In this document: positions 27,085 through 37,937 of the stretch, piece by piece | Position numbering within the stretch: position 1 is the first letter of the stretch | Layout: the number at the start of each line of letters is the position of its first letter | Origin: Phycisphaeraceae bacterium | GTDB lineage: Bacteria > Planctomycetota > Phycisphaerae > Phycisphaerales > Phycisphaeraceae | NCBI GenBank assembly: GCA_029260615.1 | Contig: JAJDCX010000049.1 | Location: 1-64,000, forward strand | Length of the DNA stretch: 64,000 nt | Reading direction: 5' to 3' | The notes under the pieces: generated by a model | What the model saw: the letters and a program-made list of their open reading frames with translations, nothing else | Databases searched by the model: none | Told to the model about the DNA's origin: nothing | Translations under genes and position numbers: made by a program

Positions 27085-27888
27085 ATGTATGGCATGATGA
27101 AACTCATGATGGTCGTGGTGCTGGCAGTCGCTTCACCGGTTCTGGCGCAAGACGCCGCATTCCACCAGACGTTCGCCGACCAGATCGGCAAAGCTCACGG
27201 GGCCGACGCCTACCGGTCTCACGCGGCGCTGCAAGCCGACGTCACTGTCTCCTTTGGCGGCAAGGCCATGCTCAAAGGCGTGATGACCTTCGACACGCCG
27301 GTCGGCAAGTCACGGATCGAAACGGCGGACGGGACGGTCATGGTCTTCGACGGACAGGATGCCTACGTCACCCCCGCCGACGCGCCGATCCCGCCGGGGA
27401 TGGCACGGTTTCATCTGCTGACCTGGCCCTACTTCATCGCAGCACCGTTCAAGCTCGCCGACCCCGGCACACACATCGACGATGCCGGGATCAAGCCGAT
27501 AGACGTGCATCACATTTTCCCCACCGGCAAGCTCACCTTCACCCCAGGCACAGGCGACTCACCCGACGACTGGTACCTGGTCTACCGTGACCCCGACACA
27601 AACCAACTGGCGGCGATGGCGTACATCGTGACCTACGGCAAAGACACTCACGACGCCGAGAAAGAACCCCACATCGCCATCTACGAGGCGTTTGAAGAGG
27701 TTGACGGCGTCACCCTGCCGACACGCATGAGCATGTGGAACTGGGAAACAGGCACCGGCAAAATCGGCGAGATGCTCGGGCAATTGGAATTAGCTAACTA
27801 CCAATTCGTCGAGCCCGATGAATCCACCTTCACCCAGCCCGACGGCGCACGGATTGACGCCCCTCCCCCGCCAGCGAATCAAGGGTAA
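27085..27888 (+). CDS. Secreted LolA-like protein of unknown function
   Basis: 267 residues with a signal peptide (LMMVVVLAVASPVLAQ, cleavage after Ala-Gln or thereabouts). The mature part has alternating beta-strand patterns such as AALQADVTVSFGGKAMLKG, MTFDTPVGKSRIETADG and MVFDGQDAYVTP, which resemble the LolA/LppX/DUF6503 group of lipid- or lipoprotein-binding half-barrels. That match is from pattern only. It follows fusion copy 2 by 24 bases and precedes glutamate dehydrogenase by 3, so it is probably co-transcribed. It could carry a hydrophobic partner for the redox proteins, but nothing proves this. Confidence 0.65.
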   Translation: MYGMMKLMMVVVLAVASPVLAQDAAFHQTFADQIGKAHGADAYRSHAALQADVTVSFGGKAMLKGVMTFDTPVGKSRIETADGTVMVFDGQDAYVTPADAPIPPGMARFHLLTWPYFIAAPFKLADPGTHIDDAGIKPIDVHHIFPTGKLTFTPGTGDSPDDWYLVYRDPDTNQLAAMAYIVTYGKDTHDAEKEPHIAIYEAFEEVDGVTLPTRMSMWNWETGTGKIGEMLGQLELANYQFVEPDESTFTQPDGARIDAPPPPANQG

Positions 27889-27891
27889 GCC

Positions 27892-29193
27892 ATGACTAAT
27901 GCAAACACAGATACACTGTTCGCCGACGCGATCGGCCGACTCGATCAGGCCGGGAAGATCGCCGGGCTTGACCCCGAGGTGGTCGAGCTGCTTAAACACC
28001 CAAAGGCCGTGATGCACATCTCGATCCCCGTGCGGATGGATGATGGGTCGCTCAAGGTGTTCGAGGGCTACCGTGTCCGGCACAACAATCACCGCGGACC
28101 GACCAAAGGCGGCATCCGCTACCACCCAAACGTATCACTGGACGAGGTCAAAGCCCTCGCGTTCTGGATGACCTGCAAGTGTGCCGTGGTCGGCATCCCG
28201 TTCGGCGGAGGCAAGGGCGGGGTCACCGTGGACCCGCGTGATCTGTCGCACATGGAACTCGAGCGCCTGTCGCGCGGGTTCATCCGGCAGCTCGCCGACT
28301 TCATCGGACCCGACGTCGATATCCCCGCGCCCGATGTTTATACCAATGCACGGATCATGGGCTGGATGATGGACGAGTACTCCAAGATCAAACGGCAATA
28401 CAGCCCCGCAGTGATCACTGGCAAACCCATACCCCTCGGCGGCAGCCTCGGCCGAGACGACGCCACGGGGCGAGGTGCGTACTACTGCATCAAGGAACTG
28501 GAAAAACGACGCGGTTGGGACCCAACGAAAATCACCGTCGCCGTGCAAGGGTTCGGCAACGGCGGACAAAACGCGGTGAAACTACTGCACGCCGACGGAT
28601 ACAAGATCGTCGCGGTGAGTGACTCCAGGGGCGGGATCTATAAGCCCGAGGGATTCGACGTGCCCAGCCTGATCCAGATCAAGAACCAGTCGCGTAAACT
28701 CAAGGCTGTCTACTGCGACGGTTCGGTCTGCGAAGCGATTCAAGCCGACTCAATCAACAACGAGCAACTGCTTGAGTTGGATGTGGACATCCTGATCCCC
28801 GCCGCACTGGAAAACCAGATCACCTCCGCAAACGTTAGCAACATCAAAGCCAAGGTGATCGTCGAGGTCGCCAACGGCCCAACAACGCCGCAAGCCGACG
28901 CGGCGCTGGTGAAAAACGGCACACTGATCGTCCCCGATATCCTTGCCAACGCCGGCGGGGTCACGGTCAGCTACTTCGAGTGGGTGCAGAACCGCCAGGG
29001 ATTCTACTGGCCAGTGCAAGAGGTCCAAGACCGTCTAGAAAAAATCATGCGGGCCGAGCTCAACGCGGTGTATGACCTGATGGAGCTGCACAAGACAGAC
29101 ATGCGGACCGCTGCGTATGCTCACGCACTTAAACGGATCGGTGAAGCGGTCGAGGCAGGGGGAACCCAGCGATACTTCTCCGAGGCGAACTAA
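27892..29193 (+). CDS. gdhA: Glutamate dehydrogenase (Glu/Leu/Phe/Val family)
   Basis: 433 residues. Catalyses reversible oxidative deamination of glutamate to 2-oxoglutarate and ammonia. Signature motifs: GYRVRHNNHRGPTKGGIRY with substrate Lys, CKCAVVGIPFGGGKGGV with the catalytic Lys, DIPAPDVYTNARIMGWMMDE, then the Rossmann domain AVQGFGNGGQNAVKLL and VAVSDSRGGIY. The end of strand 2 (SDS) suggests NAD+ preference. The usual GFGNVG is GFGNGG here. The start is 3 bases after the LolA-like stop. Ammonia from purine deamination elsewhere in the window could be assimilated by it, an inference only. Confidence 0.94.
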   Translation: MTNANTDTLFADAIGRLDQAGKIAGLDPEVVELLKHPKAVMHISIPVRMDDGSLKVFEGYRVRHNNHRGPTKGGIRYHPNVSLDEVKALAFWMTCKCAVVGIPFGGGKGGVTVDPRDLSHMELERLSRGFIRQLADFIGPDVDIPAPDVYTNARIMGWMMDEYSKIKRQYSPAVITGKPIPLGGSLGRDDATGRGAYYCIKELEKRRGWDPTKITVAVQGFGNGGQNAVKLLHADGYKIVAVSDSRGGIYKPEGFDVPSLIQIKNQSRKLKAVYCDGSVCEAIQADSINNEQLLELDVDILIPAALENQITSANVSNIKAKVIVEVANGPTTPQADAALVKNGTLIVPDILANAGGVTVSYFEWVQNRQGFYWPVQEVQDRLEKIMRAELNAVYDLMELHKTDMRTAAYAHALKRIGEAVEAGGTQRYFSEAN

Positions 29194-29258
29194 GGCGTCC
29201 GGCGTGGTAAGATCGCGGCCAACACTTCCTGCAAGACCACGCGGAGACCCGGCCAGCG

Positions 29259-30692
29259 ATGCTCAACGAAACTTACCCCTACTACCTAGCGAACGAGCCC
29301 AAGCAGCCCAACGTCGATCTCCCGGTGAAAGATAAATACACCGGCGAGGTCGCTGCGAGCGCGGCGCTGGCCGACGCGGAGGCTATCGAACAGGCAATCG
29401 CAGCCGCCACGGAAGCCGCCGAACCGATGCGTCGGCTCAAGGCGTATGAACGCCAGGCGGTGCTGGACCACTGCGTGCAACGATTCCGAGAACGCTTCGA
29501 TGAGCTGGCGTATGCCTTGTGTGTCGAAGCGGGCAAACCCATCAAGGATTCCAGGGGCGAGGTCACCCGCCTGATTGACACATTCCGCGTCGCCGCAGAA
29601 GAGTCGACTCGGATCGCCGGCGAAGTGATCCCCATGGATATCTCGGCACGGGCAGCGAACTACAGTGGTATGACCAAACGTGTCCCGGTTGGTCCCTGCT
29701 CATTCATCACGCCGTTTAATTTTCCCCTGAACCTGGTAGCACACAAGATCGCCCCGGCGATCGCGGCGGGCTGCCCGTTTGTGCTCAAGCCCGCCCCCGA
29801 CACGCCGATCGGCGCCCTTATCATCGGCGAAATCCTGGCCGAGACAGATTTGCCCAGAGGCGCGTTCTCAATCCTACCGACCACCAACGAACTCGCCGCA
29901 CCCTTAATCGAAGATGACCGGATCAAACTGCTTTCGTTCACCGGTTCGGCCGTAGGCTGGGAACTGCGAGCGAAGGCGGGCAAGAAAAAAATCATGCTCG
30001 AACTGGGAGGCAACGCCGCCTGCATCGTCGATGAAGACATCACCGGCGAACACCTCAATGACGCCGTGAACCGCATGGTCATCGGTGCGTTTTACCAATC
30101 CGGGCAGAGCTGCGTCAGCGTGCAGCGGGTTCTGGTGCATGAAGCGGTGTACGACGAATTTCGGCAGAAGTTTGTAGCCGCATCCAAGGCACTCAAGGCC
30201 GGGGACCCCAAAGACGAAGACACCTTCATCGGGCCGATGATCTCGCAGAAAGCCGCCAAGCGTCTTAAAGGCTGGATCAACAAGGCGGTGGACGGCGGCG
30301 CAAAACTGCTGTGCGGCGGCGGGCGAGAGGGCTCGGTATTGCAAGCCATCGTGCTCGAGGACGTGCCCAGTGATCGGGCGATCTGGTGCCGAGAAGCATT
30401 CGGCCCGGTCGCGGTGCTGAAAAAATTCAGCGACTTCGACGAGGCTCTGAAGATAGTCAACGACAGCCCGTTCGGCCTGCAGGCCGGGGTGTTCACACGC
30501 GATCTCTACAAAGCCCACAAAGCCTGGGACGAATTGGAAGTCGGTGGCGTCATCATCGGGGACATCCCAAGCTGGCGTGTCGATCACATGCCTTACGGCG
30601 GAGTCAAAGCCAGCGGCCTTGGGCGCGAAGGTATCCGTTACGCAATCCAGGAGATGACCGAGCTACGCCTGATGGTAATCCGCACGCCATAG
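29259..30692 (+). CDS. Aldehyde dehydrogenase family protein
   Basis: 477 residues. NAD(P)+-dependent oxidation of an aldehyde to a carboxylate. Visible: PVGPCSFITPFNFPLNLVAHK and FVLKPAPDTPIGAL (cofactor site), LSFTGSAVGWELR, the general base Glu in MLELGGNAACIV, the nucleophile Cys in QSGQSCVSVQRVLV, and REAFGPVAVLKKFSDFDEAL. The sequence type resembles lactaldehyde dehydrogenase and non-phosphorylating glyceraldehyde-3-phosphate dehydrogenase relatives, but substrate cannot be assigned. TAAGAT about 40 bases upstream of the ATG could be its -10. Confidence 0.9.
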   Translation: MLNETYPYYLANEPKQPNVDLPVKDKYTGEVAASAALADAEAIEQAIAAATEAAEPMRRLKAYERQAVLDHCVQRFRERFDELAYALCVEAGKPIKDSRGEVTRLIDTFRVAAEESTRIAGEVIPMDISARAANYSGMTKRVPVGPCSFITPFNFPLNLVAHKIAPAIAAGCPFVLKPAPDTPIGALIIGEILAETDLPRGAFSILPTTNELAAPLIEDDRIKLLSFTGSAVGWELRAKAGKKKIMLELGGNAACIVDEDITGEHLNDAVNRMVIGAFYQSGQSCVSVQRVLVHEAVYDEFRQKFVAASKALKAGDPKDEDTFIGPMISQKAAKRLKGWINKAVDGGAKLLCGGGREGSVLQAIVLEDVPSDRAIWCREAFGPVAVLKKFSDFDEALKIVNDSPFGLQAGVFTRDLYKAHKAWDELEVGGVIIGDIPSWRVDHMPYGGVKASGLGREGIRYAIQEMTELRLMVIRTP

Positions 30693-30769
30693 GTTAAACC
30701 TTATCAGACGCAACAGATCAACACTCCGACCGCACGACAACCGATATATATTTAGCCGATAGATTCATA

Positions 30770-33457
<2,688 letters not shown>

Positions 33458-33490
33458 GCTATTAGCCTTTAGCTGTTAGCCATTAGCTTG
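33458..33490. repeat. Short TTAGC-type intergenic repeat
   Basis: Four TTAGC units in about 30 bases. The core TTTAGCTGTTAGC recurs exactly on the minus strand near 52384-52396. Confidence 0.55.
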
Positions 33491-33529
33491 GTATTCTGAA
33501 CCGATACCCCAACCCCGATACCCGACTTC

Positions 33530-34399
33530 ATGAAACCCCAGCCGCTACATTACGACGAACTGCCGAAGATGCCCGATGCCCGGATGGTGTTGGCGTTGGA
33601 CGGGTGGATGGATGGCGGCGAGGTCTCCACCGGAACCTTGGGCTGGTTGATTGAACAACTGGATGCCCAAGAAATCGCCCACATGGAGCCGGACCCCTTC
33701 TACCTGGTCAACTTCCCCGGGTCGATGGAGGTCACCGCGATGTTCCGCCCGCATGTGAATATCGAAGAAGGCCAGATCGTCGAGTATCAGGAGCCAACAA
33801 ACACGTTCCACATCTCAAAGGAACACAACCTGATTCTCTTCCAGGGTGAAGAGCCGAACAACGCCTGGCAGCTCTACACCGATTGCGTATTCCACGTCGC
33901 TAAGAAGATCGGGGTCAAATCGATCTACTTCATCGGCAGCTTCGGCGGAGCCGTACCCCACACCCGAGAGCCACGACTGTTCGCCACCGTGTCCGGACCC
34001 GATATCAAACCCGGGCTTGAAACACTTGGGATCAATTTCAGCAACTACGAGGGCCCCGCCAGCGTCGCCACACACATGCTCACCCGCGTCCAAGATGCGG
34101 GGATGACCATGGCGAACCTCTCAGCGGAGATCCCAGCCTACATCGAAGGCATCAACGCCAAGAGCATCGAGGCCGTCGCACGCAAGCTCGCTGCGATCCT
34201 CGACCTGTCCCTGAACTTCGACAAGCTTCGCAAGACCAGCGACCGCTGGGAAAAACGCCTGACCAAGGCGGTGAGCAAAAAAGATGAGCTGCTCGAACAC
34301 ATCCAGAAGCTCGAAGAAGACTACGACCACGAGGTCTTCGACACCCTGATGCCCGACCTCAAAGCCTTCTTAAAGAAGCAGGGTGTGCGTCTGGATTGA
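33530..34399 (+). CDS. PAC2 family protein
   Basis: 289 residues. The PAC2 (DUF75) fold is shared with eukaryotic proteasome-assembly chaperones; bacterial and archaeal members are of unknown function. Visible are the N-terminal MVLALDGWMDGGEVSTGTL, the YFIGSFGGAVPHTREPRL stretch, GINFSNYEGPASVATHML and a C-terminal charged coiled coil (about 225-275) ending VFDTLMPDLKAFLKKQG. Many actinobacterial and planctomycete genomes encode one. It has its own upstream region with TATTCT about 40 bases before the ATG. A small hairpin TGATCGG...CCGATCA directly follows the stop. Confidence 0.85.
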   Translation: MKPQPLHYDELPKMPDARMVLALDGWMDGGEVSTGTLGWLIEQLDAQEIAHMEPDPFYLVNFPGSMEVTAMFRPHVNIEEGQIVEYQEPTNTFHISKEHNLILFQGEEPNNAWQLYTDCVFHVAKKIGVKSIYFIGSFGGAVPHTREPRLFATVSGPDIKPGLETLGINFSNYEGPASVATHMLTRVQDAGMTMANLSAEIPAYIEGINAKSIEAVARKLAAILDLSLNFDKLRKTSDRWEKRLTKAVSKKDELLEHIQKLEEDYDHEVFDTLMPDLKAFLKKQGVRLD

Positions 34400-34427
34400 T
34401 CGGGGAACACACCGATCAGGCAAGCCC

Positions 34428-34458
34428 CAAAAAGAAAAACCCCGGCGGGAACCGGGGG
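34428..34458 (-). terminator. Rho-independent terminator of tRNA-Gln
   Basis: On the minus strand, CCCCGG-ttcccg-CCGGGG forms a 6-bp stem followed by TTTTTCTTTTT, about 25 bases beyond the tRNA 3' end. Confidence 0.8.
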
Positions 34459-34483
34459 AGCTTCAACTCTACGAGTTTTCAAA

Positions 34484-34555
34484 TTGGCCCACAGGGACTC
34501 GAACCCCGACTAAGTGGATCAGAACCACTCGTGCTACCAATTACACCATGGGCCA
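34484..34555 (-). tRNA. tRNA-Gln (CUG)
   Basis: 72-nt cloverleaf. Acceptor TGGCCCA pairs with TGGGCCA plus discriminator A. The D-arm region is TGTAATTGGTAGC. The anticodon stem AGTGG/CCACT encloses loop TTCTGAT, giving anticodon CTG. The T-loop is GGTTCGAGTCC. No CCA is encoded. Confidence 0.95.
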
Positions 34556-34642
34556 AGGTGCAGGGCAGATCGCCCAGTTACTACGGCGGAGATGCTAAGG
34601 CTGGGCCCCCCCGGCGTCAAGGTCCGCCCCGGCGAAGCCCCC

Positions 34643-35320
34643 CTATTCCGTGTCAGTCGCGGTCAAACCCAGTCGCACAATCAACTGGGCCAACGGCACC
34701 TGGTCCAGTGAATCCAGAATCAGGTCAGCGTGGTCAAACGACTGGTAGCCGGTCATCGAGGTGGGAATAGCAACGGCAAACATGTCCGCGGCCTTGGCGG
34801 CGGTGATCCCCAGAGCCGAGTCTTCAAGCGCCAACGTGCATTGAGGCGGGACGCCTAGTGCTACACAGGCGTGCAGGTACGGATCGGGGTCGGGCTTGTG
34901 CTTGTCGGTGTCTTCGCTGCAGGTCGTGTGGTCAAAGAAATCAAACAACCCCAAACGCTTCAAGTGTCCATCCACCCACCGGTGGGTTGAACCCGACGCC
35001 ACCGCCAACTTCAACCCCATCTCCCTGGCATCTTCAATCAATCGCTGGACCCCGGGCTGGATCGGCTGCGCCTCTAAAAGCCTGGCAACGATTTCCCGGT
35101 ACTCCTTAATCAACTTGTCGATGTCTAAGTCACGCCCCAACTCGGCGGCGAGCCGGCGGGGGAACAGATCGGTCTTCACCGGCTTGCCCATCACGTCCAG
35201 CCAAGCCTGCACCGGAAGCTCGCGACCCAAAGACGCATACACATCCCGCCACGCCTCGTATTGAGGGCGTTCGGTTTCGAGGATCAACCCGTCGAAGTCT
35301 AAGACGATAGCTTCGATCAT
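34643..35320 (-). CDS. HAD-family hydrolase (phosphoglucomutase/phosphatase-like)
   Basis: 225 residues. Haloacid-dehalogenase phosphatase with the nucleophile motif VLDFDGLILETE, motif II in LKLAVASGSTHRW, the Lys in DKHKPDPDPYLHA and the acidic motif IV in LALEDSALGITAAKAADM. The cap is of the beta-phosphoglucomutase subclass. The start overlaps the rpe stop (ATGA), so the two are translationally coupled. A sugar-phosphate or phosphoglycolate-type substrate is likely: next to ribulose-phosphate epimerase, HAD genes are often phosphoglycolate phosphatases. Confidence 0.88.
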   Translation of the reverse strand: MIEAIVLDFDGLILETERPQYEAWRDVYASLGRELPVQAWLDVMGKPVKTDLFPRRLAAELGRDLDIDKLIKEYREIVARLLEAQPIQPGVQRLIEDAREMGLKLAVASGSTHRWVDGHLKRLGLFDFFDHTTCSEDTDKHKPDPDPYLHACVALGVPPQCTLALEDSALGITAAKAADMFAVAIPTSMTGYQSFDHADLILDSLDQVPLAQLIVRLGLTATDTE

Positions 35321-36024
35321 GCCCCGGCGGCCTTCATAGCGACGATGACTTTCGCGCGGTCGTCGCTACCGAATAACGCCGAAGCGGTCACAATCACGTC
35401 CGCGCCTGCCGCTACGGCATTGGGCGTGGTTTCAATGTTGAGTCCGCCGTCCATCTCGATCCGCGTCCCGGGACCGGTGCGCTCTTTAAGCCAGCGGGTT
35501 TTCTCTAGAACGTCCGTGATGAACACCTGACCCGATCGCCCGGGGTTCACACTCATCACCAGCGCCAGATCCAGATCACCCAGATGTGGGCCCATCCCCT
35601 GCTCCAACTGGTCGATCGTGGTCGGCGGGTTCACAACCATGCCCGGCGACATCCCCGCAGCACGGATGCGCTTAATCAACTCCCCGGCATCGACACCGCC
35701 GGGGCGCATCGGCTTGCAGACCTCGACATGGAACGCAAACAAGTCAGCGCCCGCCTGGGCAAACGAATCCACATAATCCCCCGGCCGCTCGACCATCAGG
35801 TGGACATCCAAAAACACCTCCGGGAAGTGCCGACGGACCCCACGGATCATGTCCGCACCCATCGTCAGGTTCGGGACAAAGTGCCCGTCCATCACATCGA
35901 TATGCAACAGGTCCGCCCCCTTGCCTAAAACATCTCGGCAGTCCTCGGCCATCGCACCGAAATCCGCGGACAGGATCGAAGCGGCGACCAATGGTTGGCT
36001 AGGCGGCTGGGTAATGTCAAGCAT
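35317..36024 (-). CDS. rpe: Ribulose-phosphate 3-epimerase
   Basis: 235 residues, TIM barrel of the pentose phosphate pathway interconverting ribulose-5-phosphate and xylulose-5-phosphate. Motifs: VAASILSADFGAMAEDC, the metal-binding LLHIDVMDGHFVPNLTMG, DVHLMVERP, ALVMSVNPGRSGQVFI and IEMDGGLNIETTPNAVAAGA with the phosphate-binding loop. The start at 36024 is preceded, with exactly 6 bases between, by TATCAT, and there is no Shine-Dalgarno, so the mRNA is probably leaderless. The HAD phosphatase gene overlaps its end. Confidence 0.95.
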   Translation of the reverse strand: MLDITQPPSQPLVAASILSADFGAMAEDCRDVLGKGADLLHIDVMDGHFVPNLTMGADMIRGVRRHFPEVFLDVHLMVERPGDYVDSFAQAGADLFAFHVEVCKPMRPGGVDAGELIKRIRAAGMSPGMVVNPPTTIDQLEQGMGPHLGDLDLALVMSVNPGRSGQVFITDVLEKTRWLKERTGPGTRIEMDGGLNIETTPNAVAAGADVIVTASALFGSDDRAKVIVAMKAAGA

Positions 36025-36030
36025 GGGGGC

Positions 36031-36036
36031 ATGATA
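36031..36036 (-). promoter_or_regulatory. -10 element of rpe, leaderless arrangement
   Basis: TATCAT on the minus strand, then GCCCCC and the ATG. The predicted start of transcription coincides with the start codon. Confidence 0.5.
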
Positions 36037-36057
36037 ACGGGTTGAGGCGGCTGGGGG

Positions 36058-37041
36058 TCAGAACCGACTGGTGACCGCGACACGGACATACGGCTCATCA
36101 CTGATATCCCGGACGGTGTCGGTGTCACGCACATCAAAGCCGCGGGTGAACTCCTGGTTAAAGGCGTACCCGCAGGCAACACGGACCTCAACCCCGGGGA
36201 AGCTGTCCCCCTCTCGGCCTCGCCAGACCACGCCCCCCTCAATGCGCTGCTGCGCAAACAGCAACCGGCGGTTGGAACGATCAGAATCAACCTTGTAAGC
36301 ATTGAGGCTGTTCTCAAAGCTGGCGTAAACCCACCAAGGCTCCGCCAGCTCGTATTCGATCAGAGCGTTGATCGTGGTCGGGATGAAATAAGTTGCTCTC
36401 AGGGTCGTGCGGCCGTTGGGTTTCCATGTGATGCTGCTGGCGGGGAAGCCCAGCGTGTAGGTCGTCTGGTCATCGAGCCGGTCGTAGTAGATGAATCCCG
36501 GGAGCGGGATGTCCGGGAAGATCGTGCGGTTGCCGTTGTAGTCGAGGATGAATTTGTAACCCCGACCTTCACCCAGACTCCGCGTCGCGATCAGGTCAGC
36601 CAGCCCGTAGTAGGCGCTGCCATCCCCAAAGGCGTTGTCCCCCGCGTAGCCCCCGCCGAGGATGATTTGCAACGTCGTGTCCTGATCGACCTCAAATACC
36701 ATCGACCCGGCGAACGAAACATCGACCAGCCGTTGCGGCAGCGCCGTATCGGGGCTATGAATATCCAGTCGGTGCGCACCGATCGCCATGCTCGGCGAAA
36801 GGATGTCCGATGGGTCCAAACGCCACCGCCCCGCAGCCTGATAACGCGATAGCCGAACATCCATCCCGGTCTGGTCGGTGTCCCCCTCGGACTGACCCCA
36901 GACATCAACCGCAACCTCCACCGCGCGATCCTGGGCCCAAGGATTCGCCAGCATCGTCGATGCCGTCTGCCCGAAAACTAGTGACGTGAATAACCCGGTA
37001 ACGATTAGGCTAAACATGGGAGCGCATAGTTTGATATTCAA
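36058..37041 (-). CDS. Probable outer-membrane beta-barrel protein (DUF6268-like)
   Basis: 327 residues. A signal peptide (MFSLIVTGLFTSLVFGQ) is followed by a chain of alternating hydrophobic/polar strands such as TTLQIILGGGYAGDN, YKFILDYNGNRTIF, TTYTLGFPASSITWKP and RTTLRATYFIPTT. It ends in a C-terminal aromatic, VAVTSRF, as in outer-membrane barrels. This resembles the DUF6268 group common in planctomycetes. The start is a TTG with GAGGTGA close upstream; an ATG eight codons in is an alternative. The transported substrate or role is unknown. Confidence 0.72.
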   Translation of the reverse strand: MNIKLCAPMFSLIVTGLFTSLVFGQTASTMLANPWAQDRAVEVAVDVWGQSEGDTDQTGMDVRLSRYQAAGRWRLDPSDILSPSMAIGAHRLDIHSPDTALPQRLVDVSFAGSMVFEVDQDTTLQIILGGGYAGDNAFGDGSAYYGLADLIATRSLGEGRGYKFILDYNGNRTIFPDIPLPGFIYYDRLDDQTTYTLGFPASSITWKPNGRTTLRATYFIPTTINALIEYELAEPWWVYASFENSLNAYKVDSDRSNRRLLFAQQRIEGGVVWRGREGDSFPGVEVRVACGYAFNQEFTRGFDVRDTDTVRDISDEPYVRVAVTSRF

Positions 37042-37091
37042 GCTTCACCTCTTTAACTCTTGCGTGCATGTAAACATTGACACCAAAATTA

Positions 37092-37787
37092 CTATTCACT
37101 TACTTCGGAAATGGATCGAATCAATGCTCTCGCCTCAACCAACCCTTTGCCATGTACATGGGGGAAACGATCCACTGCGCAAGCGAATGTTTGTAGCGTT
37201 GGATTGATCCACCCCGTTGCTTCGATGATCTCTGTATGTACACGGGGTAATTCTTGAAGATGAATAATACGTTCGTGATGAAAGACCCGATTCCTTAGTT
37301 TACGAATGTCGTTAAAGCGACTGCTGAGGATACGGCGTGTACGAGCATATGCTGGCAGATATGGAAATGCGGGCTTTAACAGCTTTGGCCACAAGACATG
37401 GTCATAACGGCTATTTAATAGGCTGGTCCAAAACCCGAAGTTAAGCTCAGCAACAATCCTGCCCGCTTCGAGTGGTTTCTTCCAGCGATGGAGGGCGGCC
37501 TTAGCACCTTCTACCGCTTGCAACTCATGTTTATGCAATGAAACTTTGGCAGAATCGAACCACATCTCATCGTGATATGCTCGGCAGGCCGCTTGATGAA
37601 TTGTATTCCGTAATGCTACTTCCAGAGTTTGAAGTGTAGGGTATAGAGCTTCGGCCAACATCACATTCCAACAATACCTAGCGATAGCCTCCAGATCGCC
37701 ACCATCATCCGCCCGCCGGTAAACTTCCAACCTTGCCGGCGAAACCACATCCCTAAAATTGTCGAAAAAACTCGTTTGCTTAGTCAA
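37092..37787 (-). CDS. Abi-like HEPN protein (candidate abortive-infection or toxin protein)
   Basis: 231 residues. Resembles the Abi-like family: YCWNVMLAEALYPTLQTLEV then ALRNTIHQ, ELNFGFWTSLLNSRYDHVLW, and the C-terminal KLRNRVFHHERI, an Rx4H HEPN-type motif used as the RNase active site in HEPN toxins. Base composition is visibly more AT-rich than the neighbours, suggesting acquisition. The start is TTG at 37787 with AGTATACT 8 bases upstream and no close Shine-Dalgarno; AGGAGG lies about 45 bases upstream. Members act in phage defence by RNA cleavage in some cases. Activity here is inferred. A candidate small RNA starts divergently from the same promoter region. Confidence 0.75.
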   Translation of the reverse strand: MTKQTSFFDNFRDVVSPARLEVYRRADDGGDLEAIARYCWNVMLAEALYPTLQTLEVALRNTIHQAACRAYHDEMWFDSAKVSLHKHELQAVEGAKAALHRWKKPLEAGRIVAELNFGFWTSLLNSRYDHVLWPKLLKPAFPYLPAYARTRRILSSRFNDIRKLRNRVFHHERIIHLQELPRVHTEIIEATGWINPTLQTFACAVDRFPHVHGKGLVEARALIRSISEVSE

Positions 37788-37803
37788 GATAGCCGAGTAT
37801 ACT
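37776..37803 (+). promoter_or_regulatory. Promoter of candidate small RNA, overlapping the HEPN gene start
   Basis: TTGCTT (37776-37781), 16-base spacer, TATACT (37798-37803). The -10 lies in the palindrome AGTATACT, which can also serve the opposite strand. Confidence 0.5.
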
Positions 37804-37809
37804 ATTATT

Positions 37810-37867
37810 GCCGTCCCCGGTACCTCCTCTCCCAGCCTTGAGCTGGTGATGTGGCCGGGGTTTTTTT
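37810..37867 (+). ncRNA. Candidate 58-nt small RNA ending in an intrinsic terminator
   Basis: A promoter at 37776-37803 predicts a start near 37810. CCCCGG (37815-37820) pairs with CCGGGG (37855-37860), and within it CCAGC-cttga-GCTGG forms a second stem; seven T follow at 37861-37867. The unpaired side carries CCTCCTCTC, complementary to Shine-Dalgarno sequences. No plus-strand gene lies upstream for it to terminate, and none lies downstream for it to control. It is antisense to any minus-strand read-through from pgk into the HEPN gene. Confidence 0.45.
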
Positions 37868-37896
37868 ATGCCACGAATCCGTGGCGGAATTAAGGT

Positions 37897-37914
37897 GTTT
37901 ATTTTAAAACACTT
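37897..37914. other. AT-rich stem-loop between pgk and HEPN gene
   Basis: GTGTTT-atttta-AAACAC, just downstream of the pgk stop. It may weakly end the pgk transcript; there is no GC stem or clear U-tract. Confidence 0.3.
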
Positions 37915-37937
37915 ACGGGCGCCGCCAGCTTAAACCA

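Noticed and set aside
34399-34423. Hairpin TGATCGG...CCGATCA after the PAC2 gene as a terminator
   Set aside because: No T-tract follows on the plus strand; the true terminator nearby belongs to the tRNA on the other strand.
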